Assembly: GCF_027214045.1 (NCBI RefSeq)
Contig: NZ_JAPWHE010000001.1
Location: 445,501-509,500, forward strand
Length of the DNA: 64,000 nucleotides
Source of the DNA: Castellaniella denitrificans
Lineage (GTDB): Bacteria; Pseudomonadota; Gammaproteobacteria; Burkholderiales; Burkholderiaceae_B
Direction of reading: 5' to 3'
Both the position numbers and the translations under genes were made by a program. Below, piece by piece: positions 9,155 to 18,344 of this stretch. How positions within the stretch are numbered: position 1 is the stretch's first letter; each line of letters starts with the position of its first letter. The notes below the pieces were generated by a model, which saw only the letters and a list, made by a program, of their open reading frames with translations, was not told the origin of the DNA and searched no databases.

Positions 9155-9853
9155 TCAAGGGCGGACGACCGTCGATTCGATCTTGTCGTCGCCCAGGCGG
9201 GTCCGGGCGCGGTTCATTTCGTCGATGCCTTTGAAGGGACCGACGCGCACGCGGTTGATGGGGGCGCCGTTGGATTCGCCGGTCTCGATGCGCACCGGCA
9301 GACCCAGCAGCACGACGCGGGCCAGCATGGCCTGGGCTTCCTTCTGTGAACGGAAAGCTCCGGTCTGCAGATAATAGGTAGTCTGCGTGCCGGGCGCCGG
9401 CCGGGCCGCGGGCGGCGGTGGAGGCGGGGGCGGAATGGGCTGGCTGGTCTGCGGCGCGGTGGGAGCCCTGGCGGGTTCCGGAGCCGGCTTGGTGTTGGGT
9501 TTGTCCAGGCCCGCGATGATCTGGCCGATGGCATCGGACAAGGGGTTTTCGGGCGCGGCGCCGGGTTCCGGCGCCGGGGCGGGCGGATTGGCGGCGCTGC
9601 CGCCCTGGGCGGATGAACGGGTACCGGCCGGACCGTCCTTGCCGTACAGGGCGATGTTCGGATCCGGGGCGTTCTTCACGTCCGGCAGCAAGGTGGTCGG
9701 GGCGTTGCGGCTGGCCTTGTCCTTGAAAGGCATGGGGGCCTTGGTGACGAACAGGGCCACGGCCACGGCGGCCGCGACCCCCAGCACCATGCCCAGGACC
9801 AGGCCGAACCAGGCGCCGCCGGATTTGGATGAGGATTTCTTTCGGGTGGCCAT
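9155..9853 (-). CDS. SPOR-domain protein (FtsN-like)
   Basis: A 232-residue bitopic inner-membrane protein: short basic cytoplasmic N-terminus, one transmembrane segment (about 16-36), a long Pro/Ala-rich periplasmic linker and a C-terminal SPOR domain (about 155-232; YYLQTGAFRSQKEAQAML and the RVRVGPF motif). SPOR domains bind denuded glycan at the division septum, so a division role like FtsN is likely. The position directly after argS (4-base gap) is where many betaproteobacteria carry this gene. The linker contains eight consecutive prolines, which may slow translation. Confidence 0.9.
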   Translation of the reverse strand: MATRKKSSSKSGGAWFGLVLGMVLGVAAAVAVALFVTKAPMPFKDKASRNAPTTLLPDVKNAPDPNIALYGKDGPAGTRSSAQGGSAANPPAPAPEPGAAPENPLSDAIGQIIAGLDKPNTKPAPEPARAPTAPQTSQPIPPPPPPPPAARPAPGTQTTYYLQTGAFRSQKEAQAMLARVVLLGLPVRIETGESNGAPINRVRVGPFKGIDEMNRARTRLGDDKIESTVVRP

Positions 9854-9857
9854 GGTG

Positions 9858-11540
9858 TTACATGCGCTCGGGGGCGCTGACCCCCAGCAGGCCCAGGCCG
9901 TTGGCGATCACCTGGGCGGTGGCGCGGGCCAGGCGCAGGCGGGCGGCGCCCAGGGCGGGGTCGTCCACCAGGATGCGTTCGGCGTTGTACCAGGCATGAA
10001 AATCGGCGGCGCAGTCGCGCAGCCAGAAGGCCAACTGATGCGGTGCCAGTTCGCGGGCGGCCTGCGTCAATACGCCGGGGTATTCCGCCAGTCGCTGCAG
10101 CAGGGCGATTTCGGTGGGGGCGACCAGCAGGGACGGATCCGCCGCCGCGCCCTGTCCGCCGGCGTCGTGCTGGCGCAACAGGGAATGAATGCGGGCGTGC
10201 GCGTACTGGATGTAGTAGACCGGGTTTTCCTCGCTGTGCGACAGCGCCAGGTCGATGTCGAAGACGAATTCGGAATCGGCGCGTCGCTGAGCCAGGAAGA
10301 AGCGCACCGCATCGCGCCCGACCCAGTCGATCAGGTCGCGCAGCGTGACGTAGCTGCCGGCGCGTTTGGAGATCTTGACCTCCGCGCCGTCGCGCATGAC
10401 GCGCACCATCTTGTGCAGCACATAGGCCGGGTAGTCGGCCGGGATCCCCAGGCCCAGGCCCTGCAGGCCGGCGCGCACGCGGGCGATGGTGCCGTGGTGG
10501 TCGGTGCCCTGGATGTTGATGGCCTGGTGGAAGCCGCGTTCCCATTTGGCGACGTGGTAGGCCACGTCCGGCACGAAATAAGTGTAGCCGCCCTCGGACT
10601 TGCGCATGACGCGGTCCTTGTCGTCGCCCGTGCCCAGTTCGGTGGTGCGCAGCCACAGCGCGCCATCCAGTTCGTAGGTGTGGCCGGCGTCGATCAGGGC
10701 CTGGACGGTGCAGTCGACGCGGCCGCTGGTGTAGAGCGAGCTTTCCAGGTAGTAGTTGTCGAAGCGCAGGTCGAAAGCCTGCAGGTCCAGGTCCTGTTCG
10801 CGGCGCAGGTAGGCCACGGCGAAGCGGCGGATGGCGTCCAGGTCGTCGAGGTCGCCGGCCGCCTGGACGGGATCGCCGTCGCTGGCCTGGACGGTGGCGC
10901 GTGCCAGGTAGTCGCGCGCGATGTCCTGGATATATTCACCCCGGTAGCCGTCGGCGGGAAAGGCCGGGTCGTCGGGTTCGATGCCGCGCGCCCGCGCCTG
11001 GACGCTGATCGCCAGGTTGTGGATCTGGTTGCCGGCATCGTTGTAGTAGAACTCGCGCGAGACCTGGGCGCCCTGGGTGGCGAACAGGCGGCAGATGGAG
11101 TCGCCCAGCGCCGCCTGGCGGGCGTGGCCCACATGCAGCGGGCCGGTCGGATTGGCGGAGACGAACTCCACCAGGATGCGTTCGTCGCCGGCGGGCCGGT
11201 GGCCGTAGCGTTCGCCCTGGTCCTGGATGGCGTCCAGGACGGCCTGGTGGGCGGCGGCCGACAGGCGGAAATTGATGAAGCCGGGACCGGCGACCTCGGC
11301 CGAGGCGATCAGGCCGGCCGCGTCCGGGTGGGCCAGGACGCCCGCCACGATGGCCTGGGCCAGCTCGCGCGGGTTGCGCCGGGCCGCGCGGGCGGCCTGC
11401 ATGGCGACATTGCTGGCCACGTCGCCGTGGGCGGCGACCTTGGGGCGCTCCAGGGTGACGTCCGGGGTCTGGTCGGGGATCAGGGTGTCCAGGACGGAGC
11501 GCAGGATGGCGATGAGCCGGGTGTGTTGCTCGGGTAGCAT
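9858..11540 (-). CDS. argS: Arginyl-tRNA synthetase
   Basis: A 560-residue class I aminoacyl-tRNA synthetase. It has the N-terminal additional domain, the HIGH-type signature (HVGH in [18 protein letters not shown]), a KMSKS-like motif VKISKRAG and the C-terminal DALR anticodon-binding domain. It charges tRNA-Arg in the cytoplasm. Length and motif order are standard. It starts 41 bases after the RHS gene stop; a small hairpin (AGCCC...GGGCT) sits in that gap, and argS probably has its own promoter there. Confidence 0.97.
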   Translation of the reverse strand: MLPEQHTRLIAILRSVLDTLIPDQTPDVTLERPKVAAHGDVASNVAMQAARAARRNPRELAQAIVAGVLAHPDAAGLIASAEVAGPGFINFRLSAAAHQAVLDAIQDQGERYGHRPAGDERILVEFVSANPTGPLHVGHARQAALGDSICRLFATQGAQVSREFYYNDAGNQIHNLAISVQARARGIEPDDPAFPADGYRGEYIQDIARDYLARATVQASDGDPVQAAGDLDDLDAIRRFAVAYLRREQDLDLQAFDLRFDNYYLESSLYTSGRVDCTVQALIDAGHTYELDGALWLRTTELGTGDDKDRVMRKSEGGYTYFVPDVAYHVAKWERGFHQAINIQGTDHHGTIARVRAGLQGLGLGIPADYPAYVLHKMVRVMRDGAEVKISKRAGSYVTLRDLIDWVGRDAVRFFLAQRRADSEFVFDIDLALSHSEENPVYYIQYAHARIHSLLRQHDAGGQGAAADPSLLVAPTEIALLQRLAEYPGVLTQAARELAPHQLAFWLRDCAADFHAWYNAERILVDDPALGAARLRLARATAQVIANGLGLLGVSAPERM

Positions 11541-11581
11541 GGTGTCCGTATCTGAGGGTATCCCGAAATGATAGCCCGATT

Positions 11582-14500
11582 TCAGGGCTGCCGTGCCGGG
11601 GCGGCCATGCCGGGCAGCCCCAGTTCGGCCTCCAGCCAGGCGCCGTAGGCCGCCATGTCCACACTGCCGGCCACTGACCCCCGGTCGCCGTCCACCGTGT
11701 CGGCGCGGCGGATGAAGGCTTCGACGATCCGCCGCTGGGTGTCGCCCAGGCGGGCATCCGCGCCCTGGGGGCCGATCGTCCGTGCGGCGGCGTCCTGCAG
11801 CGTCCGGTCGCCCGCCAGCAGGCGTAAAGCGGGACCACGCTCGTCGTGCAGCAGCGGGCTGGCCACCGTCCGGTCGTCAGCAGGCAGTTCCGCCAGGGGG
11901 ACGAGGGCGGCCAGGGCTTGCCAGCGCATCCAGTTCAAGGCCACATCCGACAAGTCGCCGTCCGGGCGCGGCCGTTGCCGCTCGTCCAGCAGCAGGCCGC
12001 CGCCGATGTCGGCGTGGGCGCCGATGAAGGGCGCCTCGACCGTGTTGCCGGCGTCGCCGGCCGCCGAGACCAGGGGGAACAGGGCGCGCAATTCATGCAG
12101 CGCTACCGCGTGCGCCACCCAGTGCCAGGCGCCGGCGATGCCCAGATCGAAGCCGGCATTGGCTGCGCCCAGCAGCCCGAATTGCGCCACGGTGTCGAAC
12201 AGGCCCAGGAAACGCAGGTCGACGCATAGGCCGATGGTCCCGCGCAGCGGGTCGTCGTAAGAAAACCAGCCTTCGCGCGTGTGCCGCGCGATGCGGTTGG
12301 CGAAATCGCGGGCCAGGGCCGCCCCGCGCGAATAGCCCAGGATGTCGATGGGCACGGGCGTGGCGGCGCCCTGGGCACGGTCCAGCGCATTCAGCAGGGA
12401 CTGCCATTGGTTGCGCAGGATCTGGCGGCTGCTGGAGGCGGTGACCGCGTCCCAGTCGGTGTAGTAACTGTTCCCCGGACCGGCATGGTAATAGGCCGGT
12501 CCGTCTTCGTAAGCCTGGGCGAGTTTCCAGACGTTGCCCTGGTTGCGCGGTCCGTAGCGCGTGCCGTCGAAGGCCAGCAGGATCAGGCCGAGCGGATCGA
12601 CATGGCGCAGGGGCTGTTGGGCGGCGTATCCCAGGGCCTGCAGGCCGGGCAGCGGTCCCAGGGGGTCGGGCTCCAGGTAGTGGCCGCGCCCGGGCAGGAA
12701 AGTGCGAAAGACATTGTCGTGCCAGCCCGTCGCCGGGTCCTCGTCCTGGCCCGGCCTGCGCAGCGGCAGGTCCAGGTCGCCGCGCAGGCGGGTCGCGCGA
12801 CCCAGGGCGTCGTAGTCGGCGGCCCAGCGCACCGAGCGCTCATCGTCGGTCGCCAGGACGGGGGCGCCCAGCAGGTCGGCGTGCAGGTAAATCAGGCGCA
12901 CGCGTCCGTCGGCCTCCGTTTGCAGCAGGCCGACCGGAACCTCGTGAGCGTACAGATAGCGCTGGGTGACACCGAAGGCGGGAAGCGTCGGCGGTGTCGC
13001 GAGAGTCCGTACCGGTCGCCGCCAGATCGCCGCCAGGCGGTTGTCGACGTAATAGCGCTCGGTCTCCAGGCCATCCTGGATACCCCGGATCCGCTGGCCT
13101 CGGGCGTTATAGGCGTAGCGGATCAGGGGCCGGCCGTGCTCAAGGATCTCGGCCACCCGGCCCTGGGCCTGGTGACGCAGCATCCTGCCGTCGACCGCCA
13201 GCGCCAGCCCGGCCGCGTCGCGGGGAATCGCGGTCGGCGGGGCGGTTCCGGTTTGTGCGCCCGTCGCGGCCGATGGGGAGGCGGCACGGTCAAGGCGGGC
13301 GGCCAGCCGCCCATCCTCGTCCCAGGCCAGCCAGGTCCGGGCCGCATCGTCCTGGATGCCGATCAGCCGGTCCTGCCCATCGTGGGCCATGGCTTGGCGT
13401 CGCCAGTGTGCGGGCGCCAGGAACGTGGTTCGGCGCACGACCCGGCCTTGCGCGTCATGGCCCCGGCGTTCGCCCCACAGGATGCGCGGCCCGTCGGACA
13501 GGACCAGCGTCTCGACCCGCCCGCTCGTCCCCGCGGCGGTGCGTAGCCACAGGCCATTGCCGTAGCGGTAGCCGGCCTGACCCGGGACGGCGCCGATGAC
13601 GGTGCGACGCGCGCCATCGGCGGCCTCCCAGTCCAGGCGGCTCAGGCGACCCGAGGCGGACCAGGCATAGTGCAGCGTGCCGCCTTCCGGCAGTTCGTGG
13701 CGCGCCAGCCGGCCCCGGGCGTCGTAGGCGAACCGTTCGCGATACTCGAGCGTGCCCCGTGGATGGGGTCGTTGGATGGTGCGCGCCGTGACCCGGCCGT
13801 GTCCGTCGTAGGCCAGGTGTTCGGTTTCCCCGGGGTGCGCCAGACGGACCGGCCTGTCGCCCCGCCAGCGCAGACGGATGTCCAGCGGCGCCCGGCCCGG
13901 CGCCGTGTGTCGCAGCCGCACGGGGCGGCCGATGGTGTCGCGGAGGACGTCCAGACGGCCGCCGTCGGCCTGGCGCCGCCCGATCAGACGGCCCTGCGGG
14001 TCGTAAGTCAGTCGGGTCGTGCCCGTCAGCCGGCTGGACCAGCGCTTCACCCGGCCGCCGGATCCGTAGTCCAGGCGCAGGCCGGGCCAGCCGCCATGAG
14101 CCTGCGTCAGGCTGCGGATCCGGCCGTCCGGCGCGCGCCGGATGCGCAGGCCGCCGATGGCGCTCAACCGGCCCTGGGCATCGTGGCCGATGTGCTGGAC
14201 GGCCATCGGACAGCCGGCGCAGGCCGACGAACGCACCGCGCGCGGCACGGTCCGGCCGCCGCGCACGGTGTGCTCTACCTCGGCCACCCGGCCCGCCGTG
14301 CGGATCCGGGTCGTGACGATGCCCGGAGAGGCGTCCGGGTAGCTCAGGTCCAGGCGGCCCGCCGTGGCGTCCGGTGCGCCCGGGACCGCACGGATGATGC
14401 GGCCGCTCGCGTCGTAGGTCCAACTGCGCGCGCGCCAGCGCCTGCCGTCGGCGGTTTCCAGCGTGACGCCGGTGATCGCGGCGGGGTGGCCTGCCTGCCG

Positions 14501-15373
14501 GCCAGGCTCATAGTGGTAGCGTTTGCGCATGCCATCGGGCCGAAGCACGGCGGTCAGCCGCATCGGGCCGCCGCCCGCGCCGGTTTGGGCGGTGTCCATG
14601 GCCGCGTCGTCGATGGCGGGCGAGTGTTCGTAGCGCAAGACACCCAGCGGCGTGTGCAGCGCGCGCAGGCGGGGTCGGGGCCCCGATGCGTCGTAGGCCA
14701 GCCGCAGCTTGGCGGCGCCGCGCCGGATTTCCCGGACCAGGCCGTCCAGCGGTCCGCCGGCGTGGCGGTCGATGACGATGTCCGTCCGCCCCGGGGCGGC
14801 GATCGTCCGCAGCCGGCCCCGTGCGTCGAAAACCAGCCGGCCGCCATCGGCGCCCCGCCAGGTCGCGGTTGCGTCCCCTGCGCGCGCGCCACTTTCCGGG
14901 CCCGGCGCCAGGACGCGGCCATCGGCGGGGTCTGCGCCCAGGCCCCGGGCGTCGAAGCGCACGCGGCGGCCGTCGGGCAGATCCAGGTGCCAGCCGTCCG
15001 GAGCCGCCGGTCGCAGCCGGATGTCGTATTCGCTGGTCCAGCCCCGGCCCAGCGGCCCGTTTTCTGCGGATCCCGAGCGGTACAGGCGGATGAAAGACGG
15101 ATGGCCGCCCGCGAATGGTTCGGGCAGATCGGTTTCTCGAAGGAATTTCTCGCCGGTGGCGAGATGCACGGGGTTGGCGGCGCCCGAATCGGGCACGGGA
15201 CCGGCCGCCGGTCCCCGGGACGGGCCCGCGCCGCAGGGCGACGGGGACTGGGGCGCGGGGCAGATCAGGGGGGCGGCGGCCTGCGCGGGGGCCGGCGGGG
15301 GCCAGGGTGCGATCGCCAGCGGCAGGCCGGCCAGCCAGATCGGCAAGCGGCGCCGGGCAAGGGTTTCGGGCAT
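11582..15373 (-). CDS. Secreted RHS-repeat protein with C-terminal DUF2235 hydrolase domain
   Basis: A 1263-residue protein. The ATG at 15373 is preceded by AGGAGG at ideal spacing, so the longer frame (9 more residues) is not used. An N-terminal Sec signal (about 1-32) is followed by a DUF6531-type segment ([11 protein letters not shown], then GPLGRGW), then many YD/RHS repeats forming the cocoon (about 150-920), ending in the RHS boundary motif DPLGL near 926. From there to about 1200 is an alpha/beta hydrolase of the DUF2235 type found in Tle1 phospholipase effectors: LAFDGT, the nucleophile elbow GYSRG (Ser about 1014), FDTVAQFG and GAHADIGGG (His about 1119). This is the layout of a polymorphic toxin, but no PAAR or VgrG domain and no immunity gene are beside it. 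Its target is unknown. Confidence 0.88.
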   Translation of the reverse strand: MPETLARRRLPIWLAGLPLAIAPWPPPAPAQAAAPLICPAPQSPSPCGAGPSRGPAAGPVPDSGAANPVHLATGEKFLRETDLPEPFAGGHPSFIRLYRSGSAENGPLGRGWTSEYDIRLRPAAPDGWHLDLPDGRRVRFDARGLGADPADGRVLAPGPESGARAGDATATWRGADGGRLVFDARGRLRTIAAPGRTDIVIDRHAGGPLDGLVREIRRGAAKLRLAYDASGPRPRLRALHTPLGVLRYEHSPAIDDAAMDTAQTGAGGGPMRLTAVLRPDGMRKRYHYEPGRQAGHPAAITGVTLETADGRRWRARSWTYDASGRIIRAVPGAPDATAGRLDLSYPDASPGIVTTRIRTAGRVAEVEHTVRGGRTVPRAVRSSACAGCPMAVQHIGHDAQGRLSAIGGLRIRRAPDGRIRSLTQAHGGWPGLRLDYGSGGRVKRWSSRLTGTTRLTYDPQGRLIGRRQADGGRLDVLRDTIGRPVRLRHTAPGRAPLDIRLRWRGDRPVRLAHPGETEHLAYDGHGRVTARTIQRPHPRGTLEYRERFAYDARGRLARHELPEGGTLHYAWSASGRLSRLDWEAADGARRTVIGAVPGQAGYRYGNGLWLRTAAGTSGRVETLVLSDGPRILWGERRGHDAQGRVVRRTTFLAPAHWRRQAMAHDGQDRLIGIQDDAARTWLAWDEDGRLAARLDRAASPSAATGAQTGTAPPTAIPRDAAGLALAVDGRMLRHQAQGRVAEILEHGRPLIRYAYNARGQRIRGIQDGLETERYYVDNRLAAIWRRPVRTLATPPTLPAFGVTQRYLYAHEVPVGLLQTEADGRVRLIYLHADLLGAPVLATDDERSVRWAADYDALGRATRLRGDLDLPLRRPGQDEDPATGWHDNVFRTFLPGRGHYLEPDPLGPLPGLQALGYAAQQPLRHVDPLGLILLAFDGTRYGPRNQGNVWKLAQAYEDGPAYYHAGPGNSYYTDWDAVTASSSRQILRNQWQSLLNALDRAQGAATPVPIDILGYSRGAALARDFANRIARHTREGWFSYDDPLRGTIGLCVDLRFLGLFDTVAQFGLLGAANAGFDLGIAGAWHWVAHAVALHELRALFPLVSAAGDAGNTVEAPFIGAHADIGGGLLLDERQRPRPDGDLSDVALNWMRWQALAALVPLAELPADDRTVASPLLHDERGPALRLLAGDRTLQDAAARTIGPQGADARLGDTQRRIVEAFIRRADTVDGDRGSVAGSVDMAAYGAWLEAELGLPGMAAPARQP

Positions 15374-15466
15374 GCGGGAACCTCCTGTCGAGCCGTTCAT
15401 TGTGTCGCTTGGCAGGGGGTTGAAGATCGGTTAGTGTATGAATGTGTCCATTGCGGGAAACCCACC

Positions 15467-15811
15467 ATGCTTGTTTTGTTTCAATCGAAATCCGCGGCGG
15501 AAGTCCTGATGTTCGCCCAGCATGCCCGGCCCATTCTGGTGGCCGCCGGCAAGACCTTCGATACCCCCGCCCTGCCGGAACGCGGCGTCATCACCCGGGC
15601 GCAACTGGACAAGGCCATCGCCGGCATCGAGGCGCTGGTGGCGGCCGACCCCGGACATGACGACGCCTCCGGCGATCACGACGAAACGGTCGAACATCCC
15701 ATCGCCCAGCCGGTCGGCATGCGTCGCCGGGCCTGGCCGCTGCTGACCATGCTGCGCCTGGCCCGCGACAAGGGCGAGGACGTCACGTGGGAACCCGCGC
15801 CCTCCTGGTAA
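15467..15811 (+). CDS. DUF1840 family protein
   Basis: A 114-residue soluble protein that fits the betaproteobacterial DUF1840 family: it opens MLVLFQSKSAAEVLMFAQHA and ends RDKGEDVTWEPAPSW. A charged His/Asp-rich linker lies near residues 63-76. No catalytic motif is evident and no function is established. It is divergent from the RHS gene (93-base gap) and 42 bases upstream of the next small gene, with which it may form a two-gene operon. Confidence 0.82.
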   Translation: MLVLFQSKSAAEVLMFAQHARPILVAAGKTFDTPALPERGVITRAQLDKAIAGIEALVAADPGHDDASGDHDETVEHPIAQPVGMRRRAWPLLTMLRLARDKGEDVTWEPAPSW

Positions 15812-15853
15812 ATTCACGCCTTTCAGAGGTCCCCTTTACACGGAGAAGTCCCC

Positions 15854-16171
15854 ATGCAGGGTCATGTGATCGTGATTTTCGATGCCCATCGTTCACTGGA
15901 GCTGTCCGTCGACGCGCTGGTGGACGCCGATCGGGCGCGTGCCGCCCGCGACTGGTTCGAACGGACCTGGGAATCCCTGGGCTGCGAACCCCTGCGGGTC
16001 AGCGGCAAGGTTCTGTTGCTGGACAAGATCCTGGGCGTGGCCGACAGCCTGGGCTACAACCGGCTGTCTTCGCAGCCCGACCTGGCGCGGGAATTCGCCG
16101 GCCACGCCGTCCAGGCGCTGGAAAAGTCACGGGTGACGGTGGACCTGCCGGGGCTGGCGATCGTGTATTGA
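15854..16171 (+). CDS. Conserved hypothetical protein, 105 aa
   Basis: A small soluble alpha/beta protein without signal peptide or membrane segment; I do not recognise the family. It starts MQGHVIVIFDAHRSLELSV and ends TVDLPGLAIVY. The ATG has GGAGAAG upstream and codon use matches its neighbours, so I take it as real. It is followed at once by a strong hairpin (16176-16199) and converges on leuA. Confidence 0.75.
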   Translation: MQGHVIVIFDAHRSLELSVDALVDADRARAARDWFERTWESLGCEPLRVSGKVLLLDKILGVADSLGYNRLSSQPDLAREFAGHAVQALEKSRVTVDLPGLAIVY

Positions 16172-16175
16172 CGAA

Positions 16176-16199
16176 GACCCCGTCCGGTGGGACGGGGTC
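16176..16199 (+). terminator. Hairpin terminator after the 105-aa gene
   Basis: GACCCCGTCC and its exact complement GGACGGGGTC are separated by a 4-base loop, giving a 10-bp GC-rich stem that begins 4 bases after the stop codon. No run of T follows, so it may act as a transcript-end stabiliser or a U-poor terminator. Confidence 0.6.
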
Positions 16200-16279
16200 C
16201 GGCAAGGCGGGCGCTCGTGGTGCCAGGTGAGTCCCCGGGATGCGGGGATGGTGCCGCCCGCTGGCGCCTGGGTTCTAAT

Positions 16280-16307
16280 GACGGGCGTCCCGCATGGGGC
16301 GCCCGTC
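16280..16307 (-). terminator. Hairpin terminator after leuA
   Basis: A 12-bp stem (GACGGGCG arms, one G-U pair, inner CCC/GGG) with loop GCAT lies 17 bases past the leuA stop. In the leuA direction it is followed by ATTAGAA, which is only weakly T-rich. Together with 16176-16199 it separates the two converging transcripts. Confidence 0.6.
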
Positions 16308-16324
16308 TCGCATGACATCGGCAA

Positions 16325-18028
16325 TCAGGCGGCGACCGAAGCGCGCGGCTGGATGCTGCCGCCCGCCGCGGCATGGCGGTTGACCGCGCTCAGGATCGCC
16401 AGGAAGGACGAGGTCACGATGTCCTCGTGAATCCCGACACCGTAGCCGCTGGCCGAATCCTGGATGCGCATCTCGATGTAGGACGCCGCGCGGGTGTCGG
16501 TGCCGGTGCCGATGGCGTGTTCCTGGTAGTCCATCACGCGCGCCTCGATGCCCAGCGCGGCGACGAAGGCCGAGATCGCGCCGTCGCCCTGGCCCGACAG
16601 GTGGCGGACCTCGCCGTCGATTTCCAGCTCGGCTTCGATCATGAACTGCTTCTGTCCGGTGGTCTTGGGGCTGCCGGTGATGCGGTGACGGATCAGCTTC
16701 ATCGGCGCCTCGCGGTCCAGGTATTCGCTGGAGAAGACCTCGAACACGTCCTTGGGCGTGACCTCGCGGCCCGTCTCGTCGGTGACGCGCTGGATGGCGC
16801 GGCTGAATTCGATCTGCAGGCGTCGCGGCAGGACCAGGCCGTGTTCCTGTTCCAGCAGGAAGGACACGCCGCCCTTGCCGGACTGGCTGTTGACGCGGAT
16901 GACCGCGTCGTAGCTGCGGCCCAGGTCGGCCGGGTCGATGGGCAGGTAGGGGACTTCCCAGACGGTGCCTTCCTGGCGCACCGCGAAGCCTTTCTTGATG
17001 GCGTCCTGGTGCGAACCGGAAAAGGCCGTGAAGACCAGGTCGCCGGCGTAGGGATGACGCGGGTGCACGGGCAACTGGTTGCAATATTCGACGCAGCGGC
17101 GGACCTCGTCGATGTCGGAGAAGTCCAGGCCCGGGTGGATGCCCTGGGTGTAGAGGTTCAGCGCCAGGGTGACCAGGTCCACGTTACCGGTACGCTCGCC
17201 GTTGCCGAACAGACACCCCTCGATCCGGTCGGCGCCGGCCATGACGGCGAATTCGGCGGCGGCCACGGCCGTGCCACGGTCGTTGTGGGGGTGGACGCTG
17301 AGGACGATCCTGTCGCGTTGCGCCAGGTTGTTGTGCATCCATTCGATCTGGTCGGCGTACAGATTGGGCGTGGTGGCCTCGATCGTGGCCGGCAGGTTCA
17401 GGATGATCTTGTCCTGAACGGTCGGTTGCCAGGTGTCGACCACGGCATTGCAGACCTCCAGCGCGAAATCGGGCTCGGTGGTGCTGAAGACTTCCGGCGA
17501 ATATTCGTAGCGCCAGTGGGTTTCCGGGTGCTTGGCGACTTCGGCCTTGACGATCCTGGTGCCTTCGACGGCGATGGCGCGGACCTCGTCGCGGCTCATG
17601 CGGAAGACGATTTTCCGGAAGGCCGGCGCACAAGCGTTGTACAGGTGGATGATGGCGTGCTTCGCGCCCGCGCAGGCCTCGACCGTGCGCTGGATCAGGT
17701 CCTCGCGCGCCTGGGTCAGGGCGATGATGGTGACATCGTCCGGGATGCGCTTTTCGTCGACCAGCTTGCGGACGAAGTCGAAATCGGTCTGCGACGCGGA
17801 CGGAAAGCCGACCTCGATTTCCTTGAAGCCGATCTTCAGCAATTGTTCGAAGAGGCGCAGCTTGCGTTCCACGCTCATGGGTTCGATCAGCGCCTGGTTG
17901 CCGTCGCGCAGGTCGGTGCTCATCCAGATCGGGGGGGCGGAAATGCGGCGGCTGGGCCAGGTGCGTTCAGCGAAGTCGCGCGTGAACGGGGCGAACGGGA
18001 CGTATTTGTCGGCGGGATGTTTGATCAT
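16325..18028 (-). CDS. leuA: 2-isopropylmalate synthase
   Basis: A 567-residue enzyme that condenses acetyl-CoA with 2-oxoisovalerate in the first committed step of leucine synthesis. The HMGL-like catalytic barrel is intact ([11 protein letters not shown] near 37; metal site SVHPHNDRG near 240; [10 protein letters not shown]), followed by the C-terminal LeuA regulatory domain that binds leucine. The length fits the longer (type 2) LeuA class, as in Bordetella and Corynebacterium. I chose the ATG at 18028, preceded by ACAGGT at a spacing of 6-7; the longer frame has no family counterpart. It stands alone here, away from leuB, leuC and leuD. A leader ORF and hairpins precede it. Confidence 0.96.
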   Translation of the reverse strand: MIKHPADKYVPFAPFTRDFAERTWPSRRISAPPIWMSTDLRDGNQALIEPMSVERKLRLFEQLLKIGFKEIEVGFPSASQTDFDFVRKLVDEKRIPDDVTIIALTQAREDLIQRTVEACAGAKHAIIHLYNACAPAFRKIVFRMSRDEVRAIAVEGTRIVKAEVAKHPETHWRYEYSPEVFSTTEPDFALEVCNAVVDTWQPTVQDKIILNLPATIEATTPNLYADQIEWMHNNLAQRDRIVLSVHPHNDRGTAVAAAEFAVMAGADRIEGCLFGNGERTGNVDLVTLALNLYTQGIHPGLDFSDIDEVRRCVEYCNQLPVHPRHPYAGDLVFTAFSGSHQDAIKKGFAVRQEGTVWEVPYLPIDPADLGRSYDAVIRVNSQSGKGGVSFLLEQEHGLVLPRRLQIEFSRAIQRVTDETGREVTPKDVFEVFSSEYLDREAPMKLIRHRITGSPKTTGQKQFMIEAELEIDGEVRHLSGQGDGAISAFVAALGIEARVMDYQEHAIGTGTDTRAASYIEMRIQDSASGYGVGIHEDIVTSSFLAILSAVNRHAAAGGSIQPRASVAA

Positions 18029-18117
18029 GTCGGTACCTGTCTGGATGGGTGCGCCCGGATCACGGGCGCGGAAACGCGAGGGTGTGGCGAAACAGGTTGC
18101 CGAACTGCCACGCGGCG
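18029..18117 (-). promoter_or_regulatory. leuA leader: candidate attenuator / translational control region
   Basis: Between the leader ORF and leuA, several pairings compete. CGGCAACC (18095-18102) is the exact complement of GGTTGCCG (18125-18132), which begins 6 bases after the leader's Leu codons. The overlapping ACCTGT (18092-18097) is complementary to the leuA ribosome site ACAGGT (18035-18040). A separate perfect hairpin GCGCCCG-5-CGGGCGC occupies 18051-18069. The pairings are read from sequence; the control role is inference. Confidence 0.5.
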
Positions 18118-18240
18118 CTAGGCCCGGCAACCGATCGCTAGCAGCAGTAGACCCGACAGAACAGAGGTGAACGACGGACGCGCGCGCCCGACAGCGGAGA
18201 GCCGCCGGGAGCCAGGAAAGGAAGCGCGCGTGGAGTTCAT
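18118..18240 (-). CDS. leuL: Candidate leucine leader peptide
   Basis: A 40-residue reading frame ends 89 bases before leuA. Near its end it has four consecutive leucine codons (CTA CTG CTG CTA, 18139-18150), giving [15 protein letters not shown] is the rarest leucine codon in GC-rich genes like these and is used twice. Leader peptides with runs of the regulated amino acid are a known attenuation device for leuA and leu operons in proteobacteria. No clear ribosome site precedes the ATG at 18240, so the exact start is uncertain. The product itself need not have a function. Confidence 0.6.
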   Translation of the reverse strand: MNSTRASFPGSRRLSAVGRARPSFTSVLSGLLLLAIGCRA

Positions 18241-18344
18241 AATTTGAAGTCGAACATATTTTCGATGCTTTTGCAAGTGACAGACCGGCGGGTGAGGCGC
18301 AGATGCCACGTTCCGCCAGGTATCGACGCGCACGAAGCCGGGGG

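Noticed and set aside
13670-15811. 713-residue plus-strand frame covering part of the RHS gene and DUF1840
   Set aside because: The first ~600 residues are the antisense of RHS; only the last 114 (from 15467) match a real family.
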